A stretch of DNA of 64,000 nucleotides, from the NCBI GenBank assembly GCA_049115815.1, contig JAGDZO010000005.1, positions 62,001 through 126,000 of the forward strand, given 5' to 3'. A program made the position numbers and the translations under genes. This DNA comes from Marinoscillum sp049115815 (GTDB lineage Bacteria > Bacteroidota > Bacteroidia > Cytophagales > Cyclobacteriaceae). Of the stretch, positions 51,634 through 61,054 are shown one piece after another. How positions within the stretch are numbered: position 1 is the first letter of the stretch; each line of letters opens with the position of its first letter. Under the pieces are notes generated by a model. The model saw nothing but the letters and a program-made list of their open reading frames with translations, was not told where the DNA came from and searched no databases.

Positions 51634-52443
51634 ATGAGATTACCTTCCATTCTAAAAAAACGTGAATTCGCACCTTCATTAACAGGACGGAAGATTAATG
51701 ATGCATCAGTAGAAAACTACTACTCCTCGCTTCCAGAGTCTATGTTGATCTCTGCGAAGCTTGGATATGCTTACGTCATCAACGAACCACTGCTCGAAGT
51801 GGGTGGTGATGGGTTTTGGATTCATGAAGAAGGCAACATGATCTACTTTGCTGTCTTTGACTGTATGGGACACGGACGTATGGCCACCATTATGACACGC
51901 TTGTACATCCAATATCTGGAAGAAACAGTAAAGGGAAACAACAGCATCACCCCGGCCGAGATCCTCACTGATTTGCACGAACGAGTCAAAGGTCAATTTG
52001 AAAGCAAGTCCGATCGACATTTGGGTACAGGTGCGGATATGGCTATACTGAGAATAGATAAGAAGAAGAAAAAGATGCTCTTCAGTGGCGCCAAAATGGA
52101 ACTCATAGCTGTCAATCAAAAGGAAGTTAAGCGCATCAAATCAAATAAGCGATCTATAGGAGAATACTTCGATACTGCCAGACAGTACTCCGATATTGAG
52201 ATTTCGACCCAAACTTCGTTGGAGACTAAGTACTACCTTTTCAGTGATGGAATCACTGACTTGTTTGGTGGTGACAGAGGCAAAAAATTGAGATTTAGTG
52301 GGCTAGAAGCCATCCTAAAAAAGCTAAGCCATATCAGCATTCTCAAAGAATCAACCTTGATCAAAAAAGAGCTCAAACTTTGGGAGGGAAATAATGAGCG
52401 TCTCGATGATGTCTTGCTGATTGGCTTTAAGGTGGTATTATAA
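51634..52443 (+). CDS. SpoIIE-type PP2C serine/threonine phosphatase
   Basis: 269 aa. GGDGFWIHEEGNMIYFAVFD followed by CMGHGRMATIMTRLYIQYLE gives the metal-binding D-G and D-C-M-G-H-G of SpoIIE/PP2C phosphatases. TGADMAILRIDKKKKKMLFS, YYLFSDGITDLFGG and NERLDDVLLIGFKV complete the core. There is no membrane or signal segment and no sensor domain, so it is controlled by a partner, most likely the CheY-like regulator of this operon. Such phosphatases often act on STAS/anti-anti-sigma proteins, none of which is in the window. Confidence 0.9.
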   Translation: MRLPSILKKREFAPSLTGRKINDASVENYYSSLPESMLISAKLGYAYVINEPLLEVGGDGFWIHEEGNMIYFAVFDCMGHGRMATIMTRLYIQYLEETVKGNNSITPAEILTDLHERVKGQFESKSDRHLGTGADMAILRIDKKKKKMLFSGAKMELIAVNQKEVKRIKSNKRSIGEYFDTARQYSDIEISTQTSLETKYYLFSDGITDLFGGDRGKKLRFSGLEAILKKLSHISILKESTLIKKELKLWEGNNERLDDVLLIGFKVVL

Positions 52444-52470
52444 AAAAGAGCCACAGCATATGCCGTGGTT
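52443..52470 (-). terminator. Terminator of the GH81 gene
   Basis: On the minus strand AACCACGGCATATGCTGTGG forms a self-complementary stem (one mismatch), followed by CTCTTTTTT. It lies 33 bp downstream of the glucanase stop. The hairpin also sits right after the SpoIIE gene and may act bidirectionally. Confidence 0.75.
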
Positions 52471-52502
52471 CCTTAGATTAATCTCTCTCTTCCTTCTATT
52501 CC

Positions 52503-55500
52503 CTATTGCTTGATCACCCTGATGATACTTTGTTGGTTATCAGCGTTCAGCAGCGTCACAAAATACAATCCAGAATTTAATCCTGTAAAGTCCAATATAA
52601 ACTTACCATTCGCTCTTGCCACCGGCACAGAATACGCTTTCCCTTGAAGATCCACCACTCTAGAAATTTCAAACAGTTGATTGTCAAATTCTTCGATAAA
52701 GAATGCTGTTTGGACTGGGTTTGGATAGTATATCGGCAATTCATCAAATGAGGCATTAGAAACAGCATTCAATACTCCGCTACAATTATCTCCCACCGTA
52801 TAGTCAAAATACCTTGTGACCGCTAGTCCACCCGCAAATTCGAATTTAACTGCCCTTCTAATATTCTGTCCTAGAGTCAAACCAGTCACAGTATGTGTGA
52901 AAACTTTCCCTGATTCCTGAGTCATCTTCACTTCTGAAAAAGGCGTCTCTGTCCACAAAAATGCAAACACGTCATTTTTAGGATCAAGAAATTCGAAAGT
53001 GATTTTAACATCCGAGCCTATGGTCTCGAATTGGTAATTATACCCCAAATCAAAACTTCCTTGCTGTGATTTAAAATCTGACCCCAAACAAGCAGTATTG
53101 GTGTCCTCTCTGGTAGTGGCCATAACAGTAAGCGCATTGTTAGGAGCTTGATTGCCAGCTAAATCACTCGCGGAAACGGAAAACTCATAAGTCGTCTCAG
53201 GTGTCAGCGCATTGATCACTGTCACCAGTTCCTTACCAGATTCACCAGTGACTGTTTTCGTTTGGTTATCATAATCGATCTTGTAGATCACCTCTCCAGA
53301 TTCGTCCGCAGCGTTTAGCCTAAGCGCTATAGAATTGGAAGTAATATCACTCAATACTAATGTGAAATCAGAAGGCCCAGTTACGTCCGCTGTGCCGTCA
53401 CAGTCATCTCCTATGGTATAGTCGATATACTTAGTCACTGCCAGTCCTCCGGCAAATGCAAACTTACAGGCATAGCTCACCTTACTTCCCACTGCCAAAC
53501 CACTAATATTCTTCGAGAAGGTTAGCCCCTCGACATGATCCATCTGTGTCTCAGTAAAAGGATCTTTCTGAAATAAGAATGCGACCACTCCCTGTTTATC
53601 AGTATCAAGAAGTTCGAATTTGACGGTAAGATTACTGCCTGCTGATTCAAATGTAGCTTTATACCCAACCGAGAAACCTCCTTCGATTGCCTCAGAGGAA
53701 GTGGTTGTACAAGCATTTACCTCTTCGATGCTGATCGAGACTGCCTGAGATGTACCAGTAGCTCCTCCATCATCGGTGGCTTTAGCTGTCAAGGTGTGGC
53801 TGCCCACTTCCGGGTTCGCCCAATTATATTCGAAAGGCTCGGCAGTAGCTTCGCCAAGCTTAGTGTCACCATCAAAAAACTCCACTTTTGCAATGGTGCC
53901 ATCAAGATCTGAGGCTGCTGCTACAATTTTAAGAGCAGTTCCCTCCCTGAATGAATCATTGGCACTAGGTGACGTGATGCTCACAGTAGGTGCGGTATTG
54001 GCTGTAGAAGATACTATCACTAAGACAGAACTTTTGGAAGCATAGGTGCCATCACTCACTGTGAGTAGGCATTTGTAAACACCCTCCTCAAGATTGGATA
54101 CTTCGGGGTTGACCATTGTGTTATTGGAAAATGTCATAGTTGTTGGGCCATAGACTTGCTCCCATAGATAAGTCAAAGCTTCACCCGCTGGGTCTGCGCT
54201 AGCCGAACCGTCCAGCGTGGCAGTATTGTCTGGCAAGACAACCACTAAATTGCTCCCAGCATCAGCTACAGGAGGTGAATAACTCAAATCACCCGACCTG
54301 GTGAATGTCATCTTACCCAGGTTAAACTCACCATTGTTAAACACAAGTTTTAGCACCTGCTCTCCTTTGTTCAGGTTAATATTGGCTGTTTTAGTTGCCC
54401 AGGTATTCCAACCATTGGTTGAATTAAATGATACATCACTGCTGATCTTCTCGCCATCCACTTCAAAGTAAAATGGACCTCCTCCGCTCGCATTGTCCGA
54501 CGCATATCTCATGGACACTTCATAAACCCCCGCCGACTCTACATCTATGGTATACTCTACCCATTCTCCGGAAGAAATCCAACCTATCGTAGCACCTTCA
54601 CCATCCACAGTTAAGGCATCTACGTATTCCTCTGTTCTGAAGTCTCCCTCATTGTTCTGACTTACATCCACATAAGAAATACCTTGTCCTGCACCCCCTT
54701 CAAACTTATCGTAATGACCAGCCTCTATGGTACCAGGTATGTTGACCGTGGCACCCGAATAGGTTACCTGCTCTCCAACTTGGATGGAGACATTATTGGT
54801 CACTCTGAAGTCTTCTCCTTCGTATACTCTCGCATACATGCCATGGAGTCCTAGACTAAGCTGATCAGCCACCATTTCATAAGGTGCATTGTCATCAGTA
54901 CCCAGACTAGTCTCCCCGTCGTAAAACTCCACCTTAGTAACGCCATCTCCTTGCGTCTCTACCTTAAGTGATACCTTCCCATTGACATAAGCTTGATCGA
55001 AATTGGAGGTTATCACCCCAGAAACATTTACATCACGGTTGGTAACCATCTGACCAGCCGGAACGGTCAATTGAAATCCATCTGAATAGTTAACCGTGAT
55101 TTCCGTTTGAGAATAATTATGCGCCACATAAGTCATGACGCCTTCTTTCTCAAAAGCTACGGCAATAGGATAACTCGCAGTGATATCTGATCTCAAAGTA
55201 CCCATGGCATTCATGGCGTGTAGCCAATGGTAAGTCTGTGCATCCGCTATCCCAAACTTGAGGATACGATTGGGATAACTATCATAAAGATCTATGGCTT
55301 TCTGAGGGTCTATGAATGAGAGCAACTTCCAATAGGTATCATGCCACAAATTCGGATTGGTGCTATTGTCACTCAAAATCTCTGTATTTGACTCAATCTC
55401 AGTCCAAAGCTTGGTCACATAATCAGGATTATGTGCCAAATAAAGTGACCCGCCATGCATAGGGTACAATTCTATACCATAAGAGGCAGCAATGTCTGAG

Positions 55501-57296
55501 GTCCAAAAAGTTCCATTGTCATAAGAATTACCCCAGACCCGAGAAACCAGAGCATACCGTTGATCCGCCTTGAAATTTCGTTCGTGTATATCCAGCCAAT
55601 ACTCTTCTATTGCCGTCTGCTCGGTAGTATAGAGATAGATCCCTAAATCACGAATTTGATCATTGCCGGTAATCGTTCCCCAATGGATCAAAGAAGAATT
55701 GAACTGCATACTCTCAGAGGTAGATTCCTGATCATTACCTTGTGGGAATGATGCAAATCCATTCGCCCAACAGTGACCAGCGTACGGACTGAAATTTCTC
55801 ATATATGGAAACAGTGCATCGCTCCGATCTTCTGTTGCGGCATCTCTCACCAAATGATTGACCATATCTCCCCATTGGTCAATCCAACCTGGCTCAAACT
55901 GCTCCATGAATGAAGCCGCATGAATAAAATAGCCCCAATGAAAATGGTGATCATTGATATTGTTGTCTTGCCCATGTCCAGCCGGATAGCCTAACAATGC
56001 TGACCAACTTGTATTGTAATAAAAGAGAAATGCCTTTTCTCCAGCCTCATAGCTCAGCCAATCCTCCAAGCGTTCTTTGACCGTAGCTATCATTTTGTCT
56101 CTGGCTTCTGTATCACCGGTCTGATCAGCTATGCGAGCAGTTTGAATCAGACGATTCATCACCTGACCTTCATTGTATGAGTCTGTCCATGTGGCCAATC
56201 CATCATTCTTGATTTGGTCAATTTTAGCGGCCATTTGTGAAGGGCTAAAACCAGGACTGTAATTGGCCATATATGGCATGGTAGGCAATATGCCTTTGAA
56301 GGTGTTCTCAACACTAAATGTGTTTCCTTCCATCATTTTGAGTTCACCTCTCACCGAGCTGTAGCTATATTTATCCGGCTGTGCTGATCCTGTAGCAAGG
56401 TTATTCCACTGATGTGGAAGCAAGCCCATCAACATATTGTTAGCCGTGCCTTCTTTCACTTCAGTGGTGACAGTAAAGTCTGTCTTTACTACTGAAGTAG
56501 CTTCATCAAAGCTATAAGATGTGGAAGTGTTGGTAGGGAACACATAGGCATATTTTTTATACTCCTCTGCAACAGTAGCCACCCCAGTATTCTCCTGAGG
56601 CAACATAGCCATAGACCAATAATTTTTACCATTTAATGTAGAAGTGTAAACACTTCCACTGTTGGACCAAGTACTTCCTGAAGGCGCATAAAACACAAAA
56701 TCCGCTCCGGAGCTAGCGTTCTCTACGATGAGCATTTCTCCAGCAATAGAGGCCGAACCTCCATTGATTTTGATCTGAAGTTCATCATCACTTGCTTTTC
56801 CAAAGTATAAGAATGGCATGCCTATTCCTGCCGTGACCTTCAAATCATGAGAACCGTCATTCCAATTCATGGTCATGGTCCAGTCCGTGTAATCTGATAC
56901 TGTTGTTTTGGATGTATTCAAACCTGCAAGACCAATTTCGATAGGTGCAGAATCACCTATCACACCCCAAGGAATGTAGGTAACAATCAAACCTGTATTG
57001 GTGGTCTTCATGGTCATTGGATAATTGAACAGATTGTCTGCATGGTTTTCCAAGACAAGTTTTGACCACCAGTCGTTTGTCGGTACAGGTTTGCCTGCAG
57101 CATTACCACTCAACTGTGGAGAGCCTGCCGGAAAGCCATTTCGGCCTGCCTCATCTGTACCGGGAAAAGTACGCGTATAGCTTCCGCTACCGACATTGAC
57201 TGTTTGAGCTTTAGAAGAAATACTACCCAACCAGAAAAAGCTGATTAGTACAACATGTAAAAAAGTTTTAAAACGTGGAGCTTCGAAATGATTCAT
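52503..57296 (-). CDS. GH81 endo-beta-1,3-glucanase, multidomain, T9SS-exported
   Basis: 1597 aa. A signal sequence (FKTFLHVVLISFFWLGSISS) precedes a GH81 catalytic module at about 45-740: TNDWWSKLVLENHADNLFNY, AGLNTSKTTVSDY, WGYFIHAASFMEQFEPG, then CWANGFASFPQGNDQEST near 505-525 with the conserved acidic DQE, and GNSYDNGTFW. An Ig-like domain (about 760-845) is followed by a CBM6-type module (850-998; GEWVEYTIDVESAGVYEVSM) and a PKD-like domain (1005-1090; LDGSASADPAGEALTYLWEQ). Next come another Ig-like domain and a duplicated ~105-residue module (about 1190-1298 and 1400-1505), separated by an Fn3-like domain. The end is a T9SS domain (YYPNPVQTAFFIEEF; GLNSGLYFVTLL). It cleaves laminarin or other beta-1,3-glucans outside the cell. 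Confidence 0.93.
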   Translation of the reverse strand: MNHFEAPRFKTFLHVVLISFFWLGSISSKAQTVNVGSGSYTRTFPGTDEAGRNGFPAGSPQLSGNAAGKPVPTNDWWSKLVLENHADNLFNYPMTMKTTNTGLIVTYIPWGVIGDSAPIEIGLAGLNTSKTTVSDYTDWTMTMNWNDGSHDLKVTAGIGMPFLYFGKASDDELQIKINGGSASIAGEMLIVENASSGADFVFYAPSGSTWSNSGSVYTSTLNGKNYWSMAMLPQENTGVATVAEEYKKYAYVFPTNTSTSYSFDEATSVVKTDFTVTTEVKEGTANNMLMGLLPHQWNNLATGSAQPDKYSYSSVRGELKMMEGNTFSVENTFKGILPTMPYMANYSPGFSPSQMAAKIDQIKNDGLATWTDSYNEGQVMNRLIQTARIADQTGDTEARDKMIATVKERLEDWLSYEAGEKAFLFYYNTSWSALLGYPAGHGQDNNINDHHFHWGYFIHAASFMEQFEPGWIDQWGDMVNHLVRDAATEDRSDALFPYMRNFSPYAGHCWANGFASFPQGNDQESTSESMQFNSSLIHWGTITGNDQIRDLGIYLYTTEQTAIEEYWLDIHERNFKADQRYALVSRVWGNSYDNGTFWTSDIAASYGIELYPMHGGSLYLAHNPDYVTKLWTEIESNTEILSDNSTNPNLWHDTYWKLLSFIDPQKAIDLYDSYPNRILKFGIADAQTYHWLHAMNAMGTLRSDITASYPIAVAFEKEGVMTYVAHNYSQTEITVNYSDGFQLTVPAGQMVTNRDVNVSGVITSNFDQAYVNGKVSLKVETQGDGVTKVEFYDGETSLGTDDNAPYEMVADQLSLGLHGMYARVYEGEDFRVTNNVSIQVGEQVTYSGATVNIPGTIEAGHYDKFEGGAGQGISYVDVSQNNEGDFRTEEYVDALTVDGEGATIGWISSGEWVEYTIDVESAGVYEVSMRYASDNASGGGPFYFEVDGEKISSDVSFNSTNGWNTWATKTANINLNKGEQVLKLVFNNGEFNLGKMTFTRSGDLSYSPPVADAGSNLVVVLPDNTATLDGSASADPAGEALTYLWEQVYGPTTMTFSNNTMVNPEVSNLEEGVYKCLLTVSDGTYASKSSVLVIVSSTANTAPTVSITSPSANDSFREGTALKIVAAASDLDGTIAKVEFFDGDTKLGEATAEPFEYNWANPEVGSHTLTAKATDDGGATGTSQAVSISIEEVNACTTTSSEAIEGGFSVGYKATFESAGSNLTVKFELLDTDKQGVVAFLFQKDPFTETQMDHVEGLTFSKNISGLAVGSKVSYACKFAFAGGLAVTKYIDYTIGDDCDGTADVTGPSDFTLVLSDITSNSIALRLNAADESGEVIYKIDYDNQTKTVTGESGKELVTVINALTPETTYEFSVSASDLAGNQAPNNALTVMATTREDTNTACLGSDFKSQQGSFDLGYNYQFETIGSDVKITFEFLDPKNDVFAFLWTETPFSEVKMTQESGKVFTHTVTGLTLGQNIRRAVKFEFAGGLAVTRYFDYTVGDNCSGVLNAVSNASFDELPIYYPNPVQTAFFIEEFDNQLFEISRVVDLQGKAYSVPVARANGKFILDFTGLNSGLYFVTLLNADNQQSIIRVIKQ

Positions 57297-57597
57297 TGTG
57301 TGGGTTTAAGAATAAAATCAATAAGCCTTAATGAGACCTGTTTGATGGAGAACAATGTATTCACTTACTGCTCGAAATCTCAATTTACCACTACAACAAC
57401 AATACAATCAAGAGAAAGATAGGCTACAACAACAATACATCAGCGAGGCACTAAAACTGTCCTATCTCTACTAAATCGAAGTATTTTTTGATTCTCGTTT
57501 ATCCTAGAAATACAACGCGAAGATTGACCGTATTACACCACTTTTTGTAGACATACACTTACAGTCAAGATTTTAAGAATTGACCGAATAACGAAAA
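57297..57597. promoter_or_regulatory. GH81 upstream region with 16-bp direct repeat
   Basis: CTACAACAACAATACA occurs exactly twice, at 57391-57406 and 57424-57439, 33 bp apart (three helical turns) and about 100-140 bp upstream of the glucanase start. On the minus strand the unit reads TGTATTGTTGTTGTAG. This suggests a tandem binding site for a regulator of the glucanase gene. The remaining 300 bp show no gene. Confidence 0.6.
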
Positions 57598-58728
57598 TCA
57601 AGCTTTGATCTTGGCACCAAACACTTCCAAAAACTGATCGGCTTGAGCTTGGTTTAGGGCAAGAGAAGGTAATAGACGGATGGTGTTTTTATTGGAAGCT
57701 GATCCTGTAAATATCTTATCATCAAAGAGCAGAGATTTGCGCAAAGCTGCTACCTCGTGATCTAGTTCAATCCCTATCATCAATCCACGTCCTCTTACTT
57801 CTTTGACATTGGTCATTTTCTGCAATTCGTTGATAAGATGACCACCCACTTTTGAAGCGTTCTCAATCAGACCTTCGCTCTGAATAACATCCGCTACGGC
57901 AAGTGCAGCAGCACATGCTAGGTGGTTACCTCCAAATGTCGTTCCCAGCATACCAAACTTGGCTTCAAACTTCGGAGAGATCAATACTCCTCCAATCGGA
58001 AAGCCATTTCCCATGCCTTTGGCCAGGGTGTATAAGTCTGCTTCGATACCATAGTGGTCATGTGCGAAAAATTGCCCTGAACGGCCATAGCCGCATTGTA
58101 TGGCATCAGCAATGAATACCGCATTATGGGAATCACAATGGTTGCGGATGGCTTGCATGAAGGCAGCATCTGGAATGTTGATTCCACCAATTCCTTGAAT
58201 TCCTTCAATGATTACTGCGGCTATCTCATGATTGGCGAAAGCCTCCTCCAATGCCGCAAGGTCATTGAAAGGCAAGATGAGTGCATTTTCTGTTTGGTTC
58301 GCGGGAGCTACTATGTTGGGATTGTCTGTGACCGCAACCGCTAATGAGGTACGACCGTGAAATCCACCAGTAAAAGAGATGATCTTCTTTTTGCCCGTGT
58401 GGAATGAAGCCAGCTTTAGCGCGTTTTCATTGGCCTCTGCGCCAGAATTGCAGAGAAAAAGATCCCACTCAGGACGCCCGGCCAGAGTGGCAACCTTGTT
58501 TGCCAACTCTTCTTGTAGCGGGTTAAGAATTGAGTTGCTGTAAAAGCCCAATTTGCCTACTTGATCCGTAATGCGGCGCACATACTCCGGATGCGAATGA
58601 CCAATAGAGATTACCGCATGTCCGCCATACATGTCCAGATATTGCGCATCCGCACTATCATATACATAGCTGCCTTCACCTTTAGAGATGACAATTGGAA
58701 AAAGTGGATATACATTGAACAAACTCAT
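57598..58728 (-). CDS. argD: Acetylornithine/succinylornithine aminotransferase, class III PLP
   Basis: 376 aa. VYDSADAQYLDMYGGHAVIS, the SGAEANENALKLAS motif, IIEGIQGIGGINIP and the PLP lysine near residue 237 in LYTLAKGMGNGFPIGG are class-III aminotransferase features. ALACAAALAVADVI-type HLA and GRGLMIGIEL follow. With proB and proA directly upstream it belongs to the Bacteroidota arginine/proline operon, where this enzyme works on N-acetyl- or N-succinylornithine. The symbol is supported by family plus context. Confidence 0.85.
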   Translation of the reverse strand: MSLFNVYPLFPIVISKGEGSYVYDSADAQYLDMYGGHAVISIGHSHPEYVRRITDQVGKLGFYSNSILNPLQEELANKVATLAGRPEWDLFLCNSGAEANENALKLASFHTGKKKIISFTGGFHGRTSLAVAVTDNPNIVAPANQTENALILPFNDLAALEEAFANHEIAAVIIEGIQGIGGINIPDAAFMQAIRNHCDSHNAVFIADAIQCGYGRSGQFFAHDHYGIEADLYTLAKGMGNGFPIGGVLISPKFEAKFGMLGTTFGGNHLACAAALAVADVIQSEGLIENASKVGGHLINELQKMTNVKEVRGRGLMIGIELDHEVAALRKSLLFDDKIFTGSASNKNTIRLLPSLALNQAQADQFLEVFGAKIKA

Positions 58729-58782
58729 AATTATTTATTTCAAAATAGTAAGCAAACAATCTTCAGTCAAAAACAATCAGCG

Positions 58783-58885
58783 AAAGGCGTAAAACAATCA
58801 GCGAAAGGCGAAAGGCGAAAGGCGAAAAGCGAAAAGCGAAAGGCGAAAGGCGATCAGCGAAAAGCGATCAGCGATCAGCGAAAAC
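58783..58885. repeat. Short tandem repeat between proA and argD
   Basis: About 100 bp built from runs of AAAGGCG/AAAAGCG and GATCAGCG units, repeated more than a dozen times in irregular order. It fills most of the 157-bp gap after proA. It lacks the unique spacers of a CRISPR and looks like a slippage-prone microsatellite or unstructured leader. Confidence 0.85.
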
Positions 58886-60136
58886 CTACCTCACCTGTCC
58901 TTCACCCACAATTACCCATTTATAACTGGTCATTTCTCTCAATCCCATCGGTCCACGCGCATGCAGTTTTTGTGTACTTATCCCAATCTCTGCGCCAAGT
59001 CCAAACTCTCCACCATCCGAAAAAGCCGTTGATGCATTGGCGTAGACACAAGCGGCATCTACACGCTGTAAAAAAGCAACAATAGTCTGCTGATCCTCAG
59101 CTACGATCGCTTCGCTATGCTTGGAGCTAAAATTGGCAATATGCAAAAGGGCACCTTCAAAATCATCCACTACTTTGATGGACATCTTATGACTCAACCA
59201 CTCAACACCAAAGTCTTCTGGCTTAGCCAAGTGAAGGAGTTCCTCAGAATAATGACCCTTCAATATATCAAAGGCACTGCTATCCGCAAAGATCTCCACC
59301 TGATGTGCTTCATTGATCCCGTTGACCAATTCGGGCAAATCTGATAATAAGTCTCTGTGCAAGACCAGACAATCCAGCGCATTGCATACGCTCACTCTGC
59401 GCGTCTTGGCATTTTGAACGATTGCCTTCGCCTTTGACAGATCTGCACTTTTATCCACGTAAGTATGGACAATACCTGCTCCTGTTTCGATGACCGGAAT
59501 GGAAGCATTTTTTCTTACAAAATCAATTAACCCTTGGCTACCTCGTGGTATGGCACAATCGATCAGGCCTTCTGCAGTGAGGATGTGAGCCAATCCTTCT
59601 CGCTCCGCTGGTGCTAGGTAGACTACATCAGCCAAATCATATCTCGATAACACCTTGGTGATCACTTTCACTATGGCGAGATTCGAATCTTTGGCATCTC
59701 GACTTCCTTTGAGCACACTTGCATTGCCTGTCTTTAGACAAAGCGAAAACACATCAAACGTCACATTCGGACGAGATTCGTAAATCACGGCGATCACTCC
59801 GAGCGGCACAGCTATTCTGGAAAGGGAAAGACCATTGTCAAGGGTGCGTTCCTCCAGAGATACTCCAAGTGGAGAAGGCAACTTGGCTACACGACGCATA
59901 TCGTCCAAAATACCCTTTAGTCGGTCCTCATTCAAAAGCAAACGATCATATTTAGGATCTTTTGGATCCATCCTCTTCAGATCCAATTGATTAGCTTCTA
60001 GAATCGCATTGCGCGATTCCCAAGCCAAATCCGCCACTTCATTGAGGATGGTCTGAATCTTATCATCAGCCAATCCGATGAGCTTACGGCTGGCGATTTG
60101 AACGCTTTTGAGTGAAGCAAGTATCTCTTCTTTCAT
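58886..60136 (-). CDS. proA: Glutamate-5-semialdehyde dehydrogenase
   Basis: 416 aa, the normal ProA length. The family signature and catalytic Cys lie in TRRVSVCNALDCLVLHRDL near residue 250. VIYESRPNVTFDVFSLCLKT, GNASVLKGSRDAKDSN and the C-terminal TSYKWVIVGEGQVR are also ProA features. It reduces glutamyl-5-phosphate to glutamate-5-semialdehyde in proline synthesis. It follows proB by 4 bp, an obvious operon. Its 3' end is followed by the short tandem repeat. Confidence 0.96.
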   Translation of the reverse strand: MKEEILASLKSVQIASRKLIGLADDKIQTILNEVADLAWESRNAILEANQLDLKRMDPKDPKYDRLLLNEDRLKGILDDMRRVAKLPSPLGVSLEERTLDNGLSLSRIAVPLGVIAVIYESRPNVTFDVFSLCLKTGNASVLKGSRDAKDSNLAIVKVITKVLSRYDLADVVYLAPAEREGLAHILTAEGLIDCAIPRGSQGLIDFVRKNASIPVIETGAGIVHTYVDKSADLSKAKAIVQNAKTRRVSVCNALDCLVLHRDLLSDLPELVNGINEAHQVEIFADSSAFDILKGHYSEELLHLAKPEDFGVEWLSHKMSIKVVDDFEGALLHIANFSSKHSEAIVAEDQQTIVAFLQRVDAACVYANASTAFSDGGEFGLGAEIGISTQKLHARGPMGLREMTSYKWVIVGEGQVR

Positions 60137-60140
60137 CAGT

Positions 60141-60890
60141 TTATTTGGTTTTGAAGCATGTCCCTTTAGGCTCTCCTTGCTCTATCGCTAATATGATATT
60201 TTCTTCTTTTCCATTGGCGATGTATGTTTCTACTCCCTTGGAAGCTGCCAATTTTGCTGTTACAAACTTGGACATCATTCCTCCACGGCCCATACCGGAT
60301 TTGGTCTGCGTGATGTGCTCCTTAGAGGCATGATCATCGAAAGGTATCACTGGCACCACCATCCCTGCAGAATCATATAGTCCGTCCACATTACTCAGTA
60401 TTATCAGCTTTTCGGCCGAGATCATAGCAGAAGTTAGACCTGCCAACTCATCATTGTCAGTAAACATCAACTCTGTCAGCGAAACCACATCGTTTTCATT
60501 GACAATCGGCACAATGCCTTGACCCAAAAGTCCTTCAAAGCAATTGACCATGTTTTGATAATGTTCACCCTCAGAGAAGTCCTCTTTGGTGGTCAACACT
60601 TGGGCGCAGACCACATCATATTCGGCAAACAATTCGTAATATCTCTTCATCAACGAAGCTTGACCAATGGCTGAGAGTACTTGTCTACGCGTAGCTTCAT
60701 TTTCGATATTGGTTTCACCTACAATACTTTTGCCAGCTCCTACAGCACCTGAAGACACTAATACTGGATTCCAACCCCGCTCTATGAGTTTCACAAGCTG
60801 CACAACAATCTGCCTGAAAATCAGCTTGTCTAACGTGCCATCCGCTTTGGCTAATACGTTGGTACCTACTTTTACTACTATGCGTTTCAT
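60141..60890 (-). CDS. proB: Glutamate 5-kinase, short form without PUA domain
   Basis: 249 aa. VKVGTNVLAKADGTLDKL, LVSSGAVGAGKSIVG, VPIVNENDVVSLTELMFTDN and GMGRGGMMSKFVTAKLAAS are the amino-acid kinase fold signatures of ProB. The enzyme stops before the C-terminal PUA domain present in E. coli ProB (367 aa). Short ProB forms are common in Bacteroidota. It phosphorylates glutamate as the first step of proline synthesis, and is the first gene of the proB-proA-argD operon. Confidence 0.95.
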   Translation of the reverse strand: MKRIVVKVGTNVLAKADGTLDKLIFRQIVVQLVKLIERGWNPVLVSSGAVGAGKSIVGETNIENEATRRQVLSAIGQASLMKRYYELFAEYDVVCAQVLTTKEDFSEGEHYQNMVNCFEGLLGQGIVPIVNENDVVSLTELMFTDNDELAGLTSAMISAEKLIILSNVDGLYDSAGMVVPVIPFDDHASKEHITQTKSGMGRGGMMSKFVTAKLAASKGVETYIANGKEENIILAIEQGEPKGTCFKTK

Positions 60891-61054
60891 GCTTGCTCGC
60901 TATGTTATCTCCTCGGAAAAAGTTGGAGTTCGACCGTCTGTGGGGTATATCAATCGGGCGGCAAAATTAATAGGATTTGCACTGTATGGAAAATTTCCTT
61001 TTACTAAATCGTGATTCAGTGAAATAATAGTTGGATATCCGACAATATGAAAAA

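Noticed and set aside
58783..58885. Short repeats that could be read as a CRISPR or an ORF
   Set aside because: Units of 6-8 bp in irregular order with no spacers; the frame across them codes a low-complexity Lys/Arg string and has no start context.
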